Positions 45,319-56,154 of a stretch of DNA of 64,000 nucleotides are shown here, piece by piece; position 1 is the first letter of the stretch, and each line of letters opens with the position of its first letter. The notes under the pieces were generated by a model that did not search any database, was not told the DNA's origin, and was given only the letters and a program-made list of their open reading frames with translations. The position numbers and the translations under genes are program-made. Origin of the DNA: Isoetes taiwanensis (Eukaryota; Streptophyta; Lycopodiopsida; Isoetales; Isoetaceae); contig JAJEKV010000028.1 of NCBI GenBank assembly GCA_021234155.1, positions 12,478,134 through 12,542,133 on the forward strand, given 5' to 3'.

Positions 45319-46581
45319 ATGGTTATGAATGAAGCCGATATTTTCAATTTGGCACTTTTAACAGTCAATGTGATGTACGCTGCATTAATGACGCCAGGCT
45401 TGGTATTCCACTCACGACACCAAAGGAGAATATCTAGGCTTGCTGGTTTCAAGAAAGTGCCCTATCCAACTGGATCAGATGCCATTCGGAATGCAACTAT
45501 TATTGCTACAGCTGCTGGTCCAGAGACTTCTTGGTGGGTGAAGCCTAGAAGCACAGTATGGTTTGATAGGTTTGTGATGGAGGTCTTTGATGATGCTCGC
45601 TGGAAAGAGAATTCTAGAATGACTAAAGCATCTTTCTATTGGATTTGCAATTTGCTGGGTCCTAGTATTAAAAATCAAGATACTCACTATAGAAGGTCAG
45701 TACCAGTGTTAATCCGTGTTGGAGCAGCATTCTACAAGTTATTCAAAGGCTGCGCCTTTATGGAAGCATCAGAAAAGTTTGGAATTGGGGTGAGTACATG
45801 TTCTATGGTTCTTAGAGAAGTGTGTCGTGCAATAAATATCCATCTCAAACATAAGATTAGGTGGCCAAACAGTGATGAAATTGCAGGTATTGAGGCATCA
45901 TTTAAAGCTGTGAGTGGCTTACCAAACTGCTATGGTGCTATTGATTGCACACATGTTGAGATCATTAGGCCACACGGTGTTCATGGTGCTGACTACTATG
46001 ATAGGACACAAAGACATTCTATCGTATTGCAGGCTTCTAGGAAGTTTAGAGATGTTTTTGTTGGCTATCTGGGTTCTACCCATGATGCGCGGGTCCTTAG
46101 GAATTTGGGTTTGGTAACTAGAGCACATGAAGGACAAATTTTGCAAGAGCCTACATTGATTATTAATGGTTTCTATCGCCTTCGGCCGTACATTGTTGGA
46201 GACAAAGGGTATGTCTCTTCTCCATGGCTCATATCCCCATACATTGGAGATGTTGCAAATCTGCCACCTATTTTGAGGTTGTTTAATGAAAGACATGTGC
46301 AGGCTAGACTCTTCATTGAGCAATCCTTTGGGATTATGAAAAAAGTCTTCAAGTGCTTGAAGACAAGATTGGAAATAGATGTAAATTTTATACCCGAGCT
46401 CATATTTTCTTGTTGTGTGCTTCATAACCTCTTGGTTGAAAGTCGAGATATAGATGTGGAAAAGGAACTCCTAGAGCTTGAAGAAGAGAAAGAAGAAGAA
46501 GAGAACCAAGAGAGCACAACGACGGATGATGGTGCAAGCATAAGGGCGAACCTTGCACAGTATTTGATTTTCAACTCTTAA
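45319..46581 (+). CDS. PIF/Harbinger transposase, intact
   Basis: An uninterrupted frame of 420 residues, the usual length for plant Harbinger transposases. The DDE triad can be read: Asp209 in CYGAIDCTHVEI, Asp256 in GSTHDARVLRN and Glu334 in ARLFIEQSFGIMKKVFK. Other family marks are DYYDRTQRHSIVLQA, YIVGDKGYVSSPWLISP and CCVLHNLL. A helix-turn-helix-like segment (EASEKFGIGVSTCSMVLREV) precedes the core, and the C-terminus is acidic. An in-frame stop at 45298 precedes ATG 45319, so the start is well set unless an upstream exon exists. The enzyme normally works with a Myb/SANT-like partner; a broken one lies at 25738-26505. No terminal inverted repeats were located. Confidence 0.9.
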   Translation: MVMNEADIFNLALLTVNVMYAALMTPGLVFHSRHQRRISRLAGFKKVPYPTGSDAIRNATIIATAAGPETSWWVKPRSTVWFDRFVMEVFDDARWKENSRMTKASFYWICNLLGPSIKNQDTHYRRSVPVLIRVGAAFYKLFKGCAFMEASEKFGIGVSTCSMVLREVCRAINIHLKHKIRWPNSDEIAGIEASFKAVSGLPNCYGAIDCTHVEIIRPHGVHGADYYDRTQRHSIVLQASRKFRDVFVGYLGSTHDARVLRNLGLVTRAHEGQILQEPTLIINGFYRLRPYIVGDKGYVSSPWLISPYIGDVANLPPILRLFNERHVQARLFIEQSFGIMKKVFKCLKTRLEIDVNFIPELIFSCCVLHNLLVESRDIDVEKELLELEEEKEEEENQESTTTDDGASIRANLAQYLIFNS

Positions 46582-46877
46582 AATAGACTTGGAACCTCTA
46601 AAGTTTGGTAAGGCTGCTAACATATCCTCTTTGTATTTTCTATTTAGTTGTTCTTTTCTCTTTAACAATATATTTATTTTGTAACTTTTGGACTGCAGCA
46701 AAATTTGTATGGGCAGCAAAACTATCATTGGCTGTTTGATTTAATTGACTCATAACTTGCTATGGTCTATTTGATCGCCTGCCTTTTGTAATGCAAAGCA
46801 GGTGTTGATAGGCAGCCGAATACAAATAGCAGCATAGGCCAGGAAGAGGAACATGCAATGACCATTAACATATTGAA

Positions 46878-47155
46878 TTTCTGTTTTGCAATGTGAAATG
46901 CTTTTTAACAGATTTTGTTATGTTAAAAACTAACATAACAAACTTTGGTGCGAAAATGTTTTTAACAAATTCTGTTATGTTAGTGGATAACATAACAAAT
47001 CCCATGTCTGAAAGTTTTTTTAACAGAATTTGTAATGTTAGTAATTGACATAACAAGTGGTGTGAAAGCTTGACAAAAATAACCTTAATTTATCATAACA
47101 AACAATTGGTTACTTTAAAATTTAGTTTAATTTAACCCAATGGTCTGAAAGTACC
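46878..47155. repeat. AT-rich repeat with three internal hairpin units
   Basis: In inverted orientation it shares both ends with the repeat at 24852-25020 (GCAATGTGAAAT at left; CAGACCATTGGGTT-like and GGGTACTTTCAG at right, read inward). The middle holds three units of about 56-60 bp, each with TGTTATGTTA...TAACATAACA or a close variant that can form a hairpin. It ends about 230 bp upstream of the metaxin start codon. Confidence 0.7.
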
Positions 47156-47332
47156 CTTAATCAGATAAAAAAGTACAAAATTTACATGTCTTATCTAAAT
47201 GTGTAAGCACAAAAAGATGCCACACGAGCCGGAGCACAAATAAATCGTGCGTTAATATTGGGACCCTCCCCTATTAAACCTTGGTATTTTTCGAACAAAA
47301 GCCTTCTACAGTCTCTCCTTGAAATAAAACGA

Positions 47333-47341
47333 AAACCCTAG
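47333..47341 (+). promoter_or_regulatory. Telo-box AAACCCTAG
   Basis: AAACCCTA elements are common near transcription starts of plant housekeeping genes. This one lies 43 bp before the metaxin ATG, and an inverted partner TAGGGTTTA lies at 47369-47377. The regulatory role is inferred from position. Confidence 0.45.
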
Positions 47342-47383
47342 TTTAAATTCCAAAGACTAAAAGTCCAGTAGGGTTTAACAGTG

Positions 47384-49256
47384 ATGGCGCGACCTGTTCT
47401 TCGAGTCCGTCCTGCCGGATGGGGGCTTTCAACGGCCTGTCCAGATTGTTTGCCCCATTATTTCTATATGAAGCTCGCTGGTGTGGATTTTGACTTGGCA
47501 TATTGTCCCAGGCTTCCTGATTCCGGTGAGTTTTCGAACCAATATTCATGACGAACGTTACGGACTTCCAGTGTTTTAACTGTCGAAATAATGGCAGATG
47601 ATCTTCCTGTGGTAGAATATGGATCACTAGCAGGCTTTGCGAATGAAGCTGGCGGAGTAGAAGGATTCTTGATTAAGGAAGAGATTGCAGATCTTGATGC
47701 AGATCTAACAGAGACTGAGAAATCGGATTTGCAGGCTTATAAAGCGTTAGCTTGTTCATGGCTTGCAGATGCCATTCTCTATGAGATATGGATGAAGGAA
47801 AATGAGTCTGTTGTAAAACAAATATATTTTTCAGCGCTTCCATGGCCCGTAAATAAGGCTTTAGAATGGAAAATGAGAAGGGCTGTGATGCAAAGGCTTG
47901 GGATCACTGTTGAGAATGAAGTGGAGAAATCTGCAGAGGTATCTAGTTCACTTCTATTGTGCTTAAGGAGATTGGAATAAGTCTTTTATGGCAGCCAAAG
48001 TTTTGTTTTGAAGCATTTATACCTGCATGCCTTATGCTTCTGTGTGTTAATGTGCCAGCTATACAAGAAAGCATCTGAGGCTTATGGGGCTCTTTCAGCA
48101 AGACTACATGATCAAGTGTTCTTTTTTCAAAAGTAAGTGTTAAAATTTAGTCTGAAGTGTGTCTACGACTTGAAAGTATCAAGAATATGTCAAATGAGAG
48201 TTTGAGGGTAATTTAAAATGTGCATATGCCAGGCCAAGCAGCATTGATGCGTTTCTTTTGGGGCATATCTTATTTCTTTCGCGTGTACCTATGGTATGTG
48301 TAATATGGGAACCTTTCCTCTATTGTATTGATTGAACAGTTCACTAAAGTAATGTGATAGGCACTGGGAATGCCAGTTTGTATTGATTATCTTTCATATT
48401 TACAGATTGCTGAAACTTCTCTAACATGTTATTAAAATCAAACGGGCATGCTGGTATCAAAGATGTGTCTTGTAGATTTAATGGCAGGATTAGACAAACT
48501 ATGATATGTTGCCATATAATCTGTGATGCGACCCTTTTTTGGATGAAACTTGGCTGTTGTAATCTGCCAGTTGGGTTAAATTGATTTATGAAAGAGCTGC
48601 CTAATGGAAAAATCTCGGTTTGAAAATGTTAGATAATTTTTCATAGTGATTTTTTTTTTTTTCATGAGAATTCTCAAAATCCACATGTCTCAGTGGTTTA
48701 TTCAATGTGGCAGGAAACCTCAAGGCTAAAAGAGGAGCTTTCAAGACACAGCAATCTGATATCATATGCAGATTCATTGGATAAAGTTGCAATGGGGACT
48801 CCAAGCCCATTACCAGTGCCACCTCCTGATAGGAGACCAAGTTCCCCATCCAACACCACATTCCGCACTTCATCAAAGGGACCAGACAAAGGTACCTTTT
48901 GAAAATTTTCTGTTGTAAACATCCTTGGGGAAAGTGGAATTTGCTTTGCCAGTTTTTTGGGTGGAAACTCTCTATACTTTTGTTGGTATGACCACAGTTT
49001 TTGCATCTTTAAGTTTCACAGTGGTCCACATGTATCAATATCTTCAAATGCTATGATGTTTTTGATTATACTGACTTGTTTGCTGCTTGCAGAGAAAACA
49101 GGGAAGAAAAAGGAAAGGACCGAAAAAGAAAAAGCTTTTAGCAAGAGAGCAAGGTACTTCGTCATTTTCCAAGCTGCAGCAGTGCTTACATACATTCTGT
49201 TATCGGGAATCCAATATGAAGATGGTATGGAGGATGATGGTCGAGATGATGACTAG
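47384..49256 (+). CDS. MTX: Metaxin, mitochondrial outer-membrane import protein
   Basis: Six exons join in phase with GT/AG borders: 47384-47525, 47598-47938, 48059-48132, 48233-48293, 48714-48891 and 49093-49256 (TAG). The product has 319 residues, close to the length of plant metaxins. Family marks are STACPDCLPHYFYMKLAGVD near the N-terminus (GST-like fold), LACSWLADAILYEIW, LYKKASEAYGALSARLHDQV, KPSSIDAFLLGHILFLSRVP and LSRHSNLISYADSL. A Lys-rich segment (KKKERTEKEKAFSKRAR) precedes a hydrophobic C-terminal anchor (about 287-306, YFVIFQAAAVLTYILLSGIQ) and an acidic tail. Metaxin belongs to the SAM/TOB machinery that inserts beta-barrel proteins in the outer membrane. All exons are clean. 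It is the only obviously conserved single-function host gene in the window. Confidence 0.93.
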
Positions 49257-49259
49257 TTT

Positions 49260-49920
49260 GAGGAAATAGATCTGAGGCCTTTTTCACAGTCCTGTCACGT
49301 TATAATGCCTGCAGAGAAACATGAACATTTCATTCTGCATTGATTCCACTTCTCTAGAGGCACTTAAAGTTTCAAGGGGAGGAGTTGCTAAACACCATTT
49401 TGAGGGCAGCTTTATCTTTACATTTGGAAGGTCTTTGAAATGTGGAGGCTTGGGTTAGCTTGGGTCTTTATATTCGTATCAAGTGAATCCATCGGAACTT
49501 GGAGAGGAATGAAGTTGACTTCTGAATAAGGTAACAGGAAAGTGCGGCGCTAGTTTGAAGGTATGTAAACATGTGAAAGAATGCAATTTGACATTTCTAA
49601 AGAAATTAAAAAAATAAAATATTGCAAATTCTTGGGCTCACATAAATGGTACCACATGTCCATATTCATGTTCATATTCATGGTTGTGTCGACTTCCTGG
49701 CCATTTGTTTCGAACACTCAAATCTCACATACAAGTGATCATGTCAAATCTCACTAGGAATAATAGGCCAAGGAAAGGTTGTAAACAATAATTTTGTCAT
49801 TCTTAATGGCTAAAATGCTTTTCTCTTGGGTATTATGGTTGCAATAACTGAAAGGCGTAGTTATACAAATGATAAAATTAAAGCATCAAATCATCATTTT
49901 GGCAATTTTTCACGGACACC
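49260..49920. other. Metaxin 3' flank
   Basis: Contains the presumed 3' UTR and AT-rich sequence. No other gene is recognised. Confidence 0.4.
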
Positions 49921-49984
49921 ATGCATATTGGCAACCTAGGATCTTTCACAGTGCAACGGGTGGGCGCTCATCGGGTGGGTGTAG

Positions 49985-50095
49985 CACGACAGCCACTTCC
50001 AGGGCACTCATTTCTTAGTACAAGAGTATATGTGTTGCAGCATGACAGCCACTTCCAGGGCACTCATTTCTGAGTACAAGAGGACCTCTCTCCAA
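49985..50095. repeat. Tandem duplication of about 57 bp
   Basis: GACAGCCACTTCCAGGGCAC followed by TCATTTCTKAGTACAAGAG occurs twice, from about 49988 and 50045. Confidence 0.8.
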
Positions 50096-50485
50096 CTCAG
50101 CTCACTCAGCAACAAGATGAACTCTGCACGGTCCGCGAGGCTAGGTTCCATAAGAAATGGGCAGTATACCGAGGCGGCTCAACAATTGTTCTTGATCAGT
50201 GGCCTACGAATCCCTGGTTGAAATATGTTTAGTGTCTAGAGGCGGCTCAACAATTGTTCTTGATCAGTGGCCTACGAATCCCTGGTTGAAATATGTTTAG
50301 TGTCTAGTGGCTGCTCTGACTTATTTTTTGGTGTATGTCGTTTTGTATATGTTGTTTTCTTTATGTTTTGGGATGGAGTTTATCCCCCGAGTTTCATTGG
50401 GGATCCGACCCTTTCCATGTACTGGTCCATAACCCAATTGGATTCCTGTGGACGTTAAAAACTCTCTCTTTCTTTCTTTCTTAAT
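50030..50485 (+). mobile_element. LINE-type 3' end fragment
   Basis: The segment ends GTGGACGTTAAAAACTCTCTC and (TTTC)n, the same type of terminus as the complete LINEs here. ATCCCCCGAGTTTCATTGGGGAT is a stem-loop at the position of the hairpin in the other 3' UTRs. The upstream frame TSLQLSSLSNKMNSARSARL could be a C-terminal LINE protein remnant. Confidence 0.6.
50172..50307. repeat. Perfect 68-bp tandem duplication
   Basis: AGGCGGCTCAACAATTGTTC onward is repeated exactly, 50172-50239 and 50240-50307. The lack of differences indicates a recent event. The unit includes a stop codon of the upstream frame. Confidence 0.95.
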
Positions 50486-50631
50486 AGTTCTCATGGGTAT
50501 AATCAGTATTTGACAGGTAGAACTTTTCCATGATCAGACATTTAATTCTCTCTACATCCTTGAGCGATAAGCGTGTCTAATCGATGCTGAAGACAACATC
50601 CTTGGATTTTTTATATGTTAGTCTGCCTGCT

Positions 50632-51858
50632 GCAGTATATAGGCTATACGAGGCATGCTCAGGCCGTATCACATCGTCAACACAGCCGATAATCAATAGC
50701 ATTGGAGTGCGTCAGGGTTGCCCCCTCCCCCCACACTCTTTGGCCTATACATTGATCAACTGGAAGATTGGCTCTCTGAGCATGAAGGTGTGGGCGCACA
50801 TCTCATGCATCACACAATCCTGCTGACGATGTCAACCTCCTGGCCTATACTCCAGAGGACATGCAACGTCACCTGGATGCTCTTGACACTTTTTGCCACT
50901 TCACTGGCATGCGAGTTAACTTGGCCAAAACTAGGGTGCTGCTAGTTGCATCATCCCGTCAGCCAAGGCTTCCCTCATTCACTTACCAGGGACAAGAGGT
51001 AGAGGTGGCTCCGACCTACAAGTATTTGGGGATCGAGTTCTCAACTACCACCCAGTGGGATGCTGCCATCAGGTTGCGGATCACGGCGGGTTGGAAAGCA
51101 CTATATGCCATGCAGAACAATAACCACAAGGCAGAGTTGTATGCCTGGGGCCACCAGTCACACTTGTTTCGGGCCTTGGTCGAGCCGGTCCTTTTGTATG
51201 GGGCAGAAGTGTGGGGTCCGGTGATATCCCTCAACACCTGGAATGACCTCGGCGAGGTGCGAAGGCCTTCTTGGCATGGGCCCTGGGGGTGAAGTCCACA
51301 GTTCCATACCAGATCCTACTCCAGGAGACATGCTTTCTACCCCTTCAACGGGCTGCATTGGAACGCCATATCGTTTACTTCCAGAAGGTGGTCGCTATGG
51401 CTGATACACGCTTGCCCCACCTTGCTTTGGCCACGGTGATGGGTCCCCAACGCCTGAAATCCTGCTGGAAAGACGAGTAAGCTTAGTGGTTCTCACGCTG
51501 GGGTGTGCAGGCAAACAGATGCGTCCAGGTCAGGACAAAGAAAGATCGCAAGGCATTTAAGCTGTACCTAGATGCTACTTTCCTTCGCAAGCTCTGGGAT
51601 GCAGATGCTCTGACGCACGTTAAGCTGGCACACTATCAGCAGCAAGTCAATCATAGGCTCACAAGAGGCCCACACCAGTACTTGTACACCTAGCTGCCCG
51701 TGAAGAAGCGCAGGCTTATAGCTTCGATTCGCACGGGTGCACATTGCCTCCGCATTGAAACATGGCGTTGGGCTCGGAAAGCACGAGAGCAAAGGCTTTG
51801 CCAGTGTTGCCACCAGGGCGCCATTGAGGATGAATGTCATGCCCTCCAGGTCTGCCCA
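50632..51858 (+). mobile_element. LINE family 1, copy 3, truncated at both ends
   Basis: It starts at GCAGTATATAGGCTATACGA, within about 10 bp of the start of copy 2 relative to the element, and stops abruptly in the coding region at CTCCAGGTCTGCCCA (51858). It has no 3' UTR and no tail. A deletion removes the RT active-site box: between CATCACACAATC and TGACGATGTCAACC about 15 bases are missing (near 50819). The frame is broken at several points, including TAA near 51478 and TAG near 51692. Confidence 0.85.
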
Positions 51859-51859
51859 G

Positions 51860-52640
51860 TGTTGTGCTATAAAGTAGACTTTAGAAAGCAGTTTTAGTTC
51901 GGAACAAACATCCTGAAATGACAGTCTATATATTAGTGATGTGGCTTCAAAGTTATACGTAAGTATGACTTCTGTGGAGATGGATATTGAGCAGCTCTAT
52001 CCGCACAAAACGTTCAACAATGTCCTAGCAAACCAATGTACTAGTATATCAGGTCGCAAAAATCTAAGGCTAATAGATTAATCATTCTAATTCAAGGCAT
52101 ACTTCAAAAGAAGTGGCATTTCAAGATTCCATGAAGAGCTAGTCTCCACTTTTGGAACTGCACATGAAAGATTGATGCAAAAAAGTTACACACATCTTGG
52201 CTATCCACATATAACTTGGCATAAACCATGACCATGTATAGAAGATAATGTTATGTTGTTACCCCAATAATTGCATCATATCATGTTCATATGGCTATGC
52301 AATGAAGCGGAATAAACAACGCAACGAAACAAGTTCCAAAACAGCACGTGGAATAAAATTTTGATATCATATGCATTATATTCGGTCTAACTTAGCTTAC
52401 ATCAGTAGATAGGGGCATAGTTTGCTGATTAGCTCCCATACATTAGCAAAATAGTTCAACAAGTCATGTGCACTATTGCAGGCATCATACTTTATCAAAT
52501 TCGTTACAAAATTTTAAAATTCGGTTGCTATCATTTATCAGTAGATGAAGAGACCACATCACATGCACGTGATCGTGATCTAGTGTGAGGAACATCCACC
52601 TTCTCCATTTCATTCTAGAAAAGAGAATACACATCTCTAT
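51860..52640. other. Unassigned AT-rich stretch
   Basis: It follows the broken end of LINE copy 3. No gene is recognised; part may be the 3' flank of the hAT element to the right. Confidence 0.35.
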
Positions 52641-54640
52641 TTGTTGGACTAATTATGGGAAGCTTATCTTAGCAGCAATTGTCAATCTTGTCAATATTAA
52701 CTTGGTTTGCATTCGACATCTTCTTATAATTATCCACCAATTCCCGGTCTTCTCTGCAATATGCCTTGCAAGTTGAAGTGAACTTAGCTTGCTATGCTTC
52801 TTAGTTTATATCAATAAATATGAGCTCCAATTTCTTTTACATGGGCCAGAAGTACAACCTTGAGACAAGACTCGCAATGCTAATTTCTGCAATTGAGGAG
52901 TAGACGACCCATAAGATTCCCACCATATAATAGGCTTCAATATCATCTCTCTCCTTGTTGCTGCAGGAATAGCAAACATGCCCAAGTTATTCTATAATAT
53001 ATGTAGCCACTCATTAAGCTTTTCTTGCATGTCACATCTTCTTTAAAAACCTGTGTAAAATACTCATGCCATCCTTTGTAGTGTTCAACATTTGCAAATT
53101 GCAATTTAGATCGCCATAAATGGTGTAGAATGTGAGCTACAGTATGTATTGACCTATGAAACCAATCCCATCTTTTTCTTATAATCTGCTATAGCTTCAG
53201 GAGTTGATCAGGTTTCTGAAATTCATCCAATGCCTCATTAATTTTCTCCACTAACTCATAAAAAAGCCAAGTGTGCTGCCTTCCGTATTAGGAATATGCA
53301 AAACAATGTAGATCACAATAGCTTCTATTTCACCCCAAAAAACTGTACCATAATACCATTTTTGTGTTCTTAGTGCATCAGGCTCCTCATACCCAGCCAA
53401 TATCTTCTATAAATCTGACACGTCGGTCCTAATTAGATGTTTATGAACATGTAATAATCTTTCGATTGTAATAACTTGATAACTATATCTTGTTCTTGAT
53501 GGCCTCAAGAGATCAAGGGGACTGTTTTCTATATAGATACTTAGTGCATATGGTTTTGAACGGAAGAAATTCATTAGTTGACAAGATCATTCAAGCACAC
53601 TACCCAAGGGATCTTTTTGATATCTTTAAGAAGTAGTTTCAAGGAGTGGCTTGCAAAAGGCATCCAGATATTCTTTCTCAAGATACTTAAGTTCCATGCT
53701 CTTGCAATTAGAACCATTATCTGTTATAACTTGGACTACAATTGGTGCTCCAATCTCCACTATTGTCCTTTGAATTATTTGAAGATGAATCTGCCAATAA
53801 TTTTCAAACTAACCTTTGACCAATCAATTGCATGATGGAAAACGATGCTCGTGCAACGAGAGATCACGATGCTCATGAAATGCCTGCATATTTGATCTAT
53901 CCATCAATCTATACTAATGGAGTAGCTATACCTAGCTCATTTTTTCTTTATTTATTTCAACTCTTCACCAACTATCTCTATCTCTTGATTCAATTCTTGT
54001 TGCCTCATCGTATTATATCCCGCTTCCTTCCATGATGTGCCAATCTGTGCTACTGCGTTGAACATCCTTTTCCATTGCTTGGTGCGCAGAACATTGAAAG
54101 ACAAGTTGCACATTATAATGCACCTATGCATCTATATCTTAGCTTAGCTTGCTTTGCTTAATTTTCCTTGTTTCATATCCTTTGAAGGAGGCTCTGTAAC
54201 TCTCATATCTATAACATGAGAACTTTACTCCAAGACTTGCACTTTTGCAGGAGCTTCAAGTGAAGAACATTCTAACTTAAATCTTGTATCTTCTTACAAT
54301 GTCTTGGGAAATCTTCTCACAACGTCCTTTTTTTTGTAGATAAACTATGTCTGCGTTGCTTGATTCTAGTCACATTTGAAGTCCCCTTCAAATTAGAGTA
54401 ATTGCATTTTTTTTTTGCTCCTGATCCTTTTATCGACTTGGCGAAAATAATCCATGCTCCTTGCCAATCAATGAAGCTCCTTCAACATCTTTGTTGAAGC
54501 TTGAATTATAAAGAACTCTTCTTTCATGCATTTTTGGTTTGCAGAAGACGCCGAGGAGATGTGACGTCCCCTTACTCCATATGATGCTTCAATCGTATAG
54601 AATTGGGAGATTCCCTCATGTTGACTCCACTAGTCAGTAG
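52640..54640 (-). pseudogene. hAT-family transposase (DUF659 type), decayed
   Basis: Translating the minus strand across frames recovers the expected order. FNAVAQIGTSWKEAGYNTMR (about 54060-54000) is followed by SIDGWIDQICRHFMSIVISR, then VVQVITDNGSN (about 53745), the DUF659 core. WMPFASHSLKLLLKDIKKIP (about 53665) and LRPSRTRYSYQVITIERLLH (about 53495) follow. The C-terminal dimerisation region reads IIWWESYGSSTPQLQKLALR and LSQGCTSGPCKRNWSSY (about 52930-52830). A BED-like remnant may lie near 54380. Stops and frameshifts occur throughout, so it is inactive. No terminal inverted repeats were located. Confidence 0.8.
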
Positions 54641-55480
54641 GAGGCCATCCATAAGATGTCAGCTACTGGCTGCTGCTCCATAGACGACGTGGAAGCATGA
54701 ATGTGTCATTGCCTATCTTCCTCGGGATTGTACTAACTGCAAAAACATAAAATATTAGCACAAGCAACATGCGTAGATCAATAACTAAATACCCACCACA
54801 AAGGGTGGAGCACCATCATCTAGCATCATAACATAGACATCTCATCAACATAACATGGTGGAAATCCTACCCCAAGCTCTGAATCAATGTGGCATAACTG
54901 ACAGTTTGGGTCTCCGGATAACAGCAGACAAGAGTCATGATAGTGGAGTTGGATGGCATAGAACAATGGCAAGGTAGTCCACTTCATCTGCCCCAACTGT
55001 ATATACATTGCAGGGAAATAAAAAAGTCTTGGCCTTTGACTGTAGCCTACATGAGACGTAACCATAAGGCTAGTCCAGGATTGCATCTCCCCTGATCTGA
55101 TGAGGCTGGAAGGCTGCTCCTTTCAAGAGGTATTTTGCTATTGGAGGTAGTTAGAGAGACGAGGTTGTTCCCACTCATACACGACCTAACCTCACTGAAA
55201 TGACACATCACCTAGGAGGGGTCAAACCTATACTTTGCCCTTTCACAGTTGCAAACCATTAGGCCTAGCAAATTATGGAACCCCGGTAGACCAGCACACC
55301 ATGGGTCCCTCTACATGTAGTCAAATCCTCTATGTGAGTCAGTCAAACCCCTTAGCTCATGATCAGACACACACACCGAATTATAATGGAAACTATTGAG
55401 GTCTACTAGAGTCATGATAACCATGGCTCTTAATTCTCTACCCTCTTCCCTTAAGCACAAGAACAGAATTGAATTTAATG
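54640..55480. other. Unassigned stretch
   Basis: No recognisable gene. The minus-strand frames at 54826-55086 and 55311-55508 lack domains. Confidence 0.4.
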
Positions 55481-55484
55481 TATT

Positions 55485-55625
55485 TTTTATCGGGCCTATA
55501 GAACCCAAACAAAGAAAATAGCAAGCGTATTACTGTCAGGATTAAAAAAACCCTACCCCGAAGGGTTTTTGGGAGAAAAACCTTCACAATAATAGGCATG
55601 CTGACAAACTATACAAAGTTGTACA
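55485..55625 (-). mobile_element. LINE family 1 3'-UTR fragment
   Basis: The sequence matches 18090-18235 in order: GAACCCAAACAAAGAAAATAG, CAGGATTAAAAAAACCC, AAGGGTTTTTGGGAGAAAAACC, and GCATGCTGACAAACTATAC. The terminal GGACGCTAAAAA and pentamer tail are missing, and no coding sequence precedes it. Confidence 0.75.
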
Positions 55626-55689
55626 ATGCACTACAACCCCAAAATTTGTTCCACAGTTGAAAACAACAGTAAAAACACACTACGGGTTG

Positions 55690-55945
55690 TTTTTTTGAAG
55701 ATTTGAAAAAAACCTACACGTAGTTATACGGAGGTGTGGTTTTTCAAGGATATGCTGTAGTTTTTCTTAGGGAGCCGTAGTTTTTTTTTTTAAGAATGTG
55801 TGGTTTCTTAAGGAGGCGTAGTTTCTTTTTTAAGGATGTGTTGTTTTCTCAGGCGGTATGGTTTTTTGAAGCGATGGTTTTTTTAAGGTGTTGTTTTTTA
55901 AGGTAGTGTTTTTTTTTTAGGTGTGGTTTTTTATAGTTTTCTAAG
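55690..55945. repeat. GTGGTTTTTT-type short repeats
   Basis: Units such as GTGTGGTTTTTCAAGGATRTG and GTAGTTTCTTTTTTAAGG recur irregularly. The complementary motif (AAAAACCACRCAT) forms a similar block at 63280-63600. Both blocks lie next to LINE family 1 3' fragments. Confidence 0.6.
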
Positions 55946-56154
55946 AATCCATGTATGACCAAGTTGTCTGCATGCCATTACAAATTGACACACTTCACTG
56001 GCATTTAGCTTCATACATGTGTGTGTGTGAGCTTCTAGAGCGTGAAACTTGAAGACATCCGTCACTTGGCAACTTGTAGAAGACACATTGATATGAAGAA
56101 CCAGAGATGGACACTGGGTTGGCATCATATAGGCATTTCTTGAAGGACTCAAAC

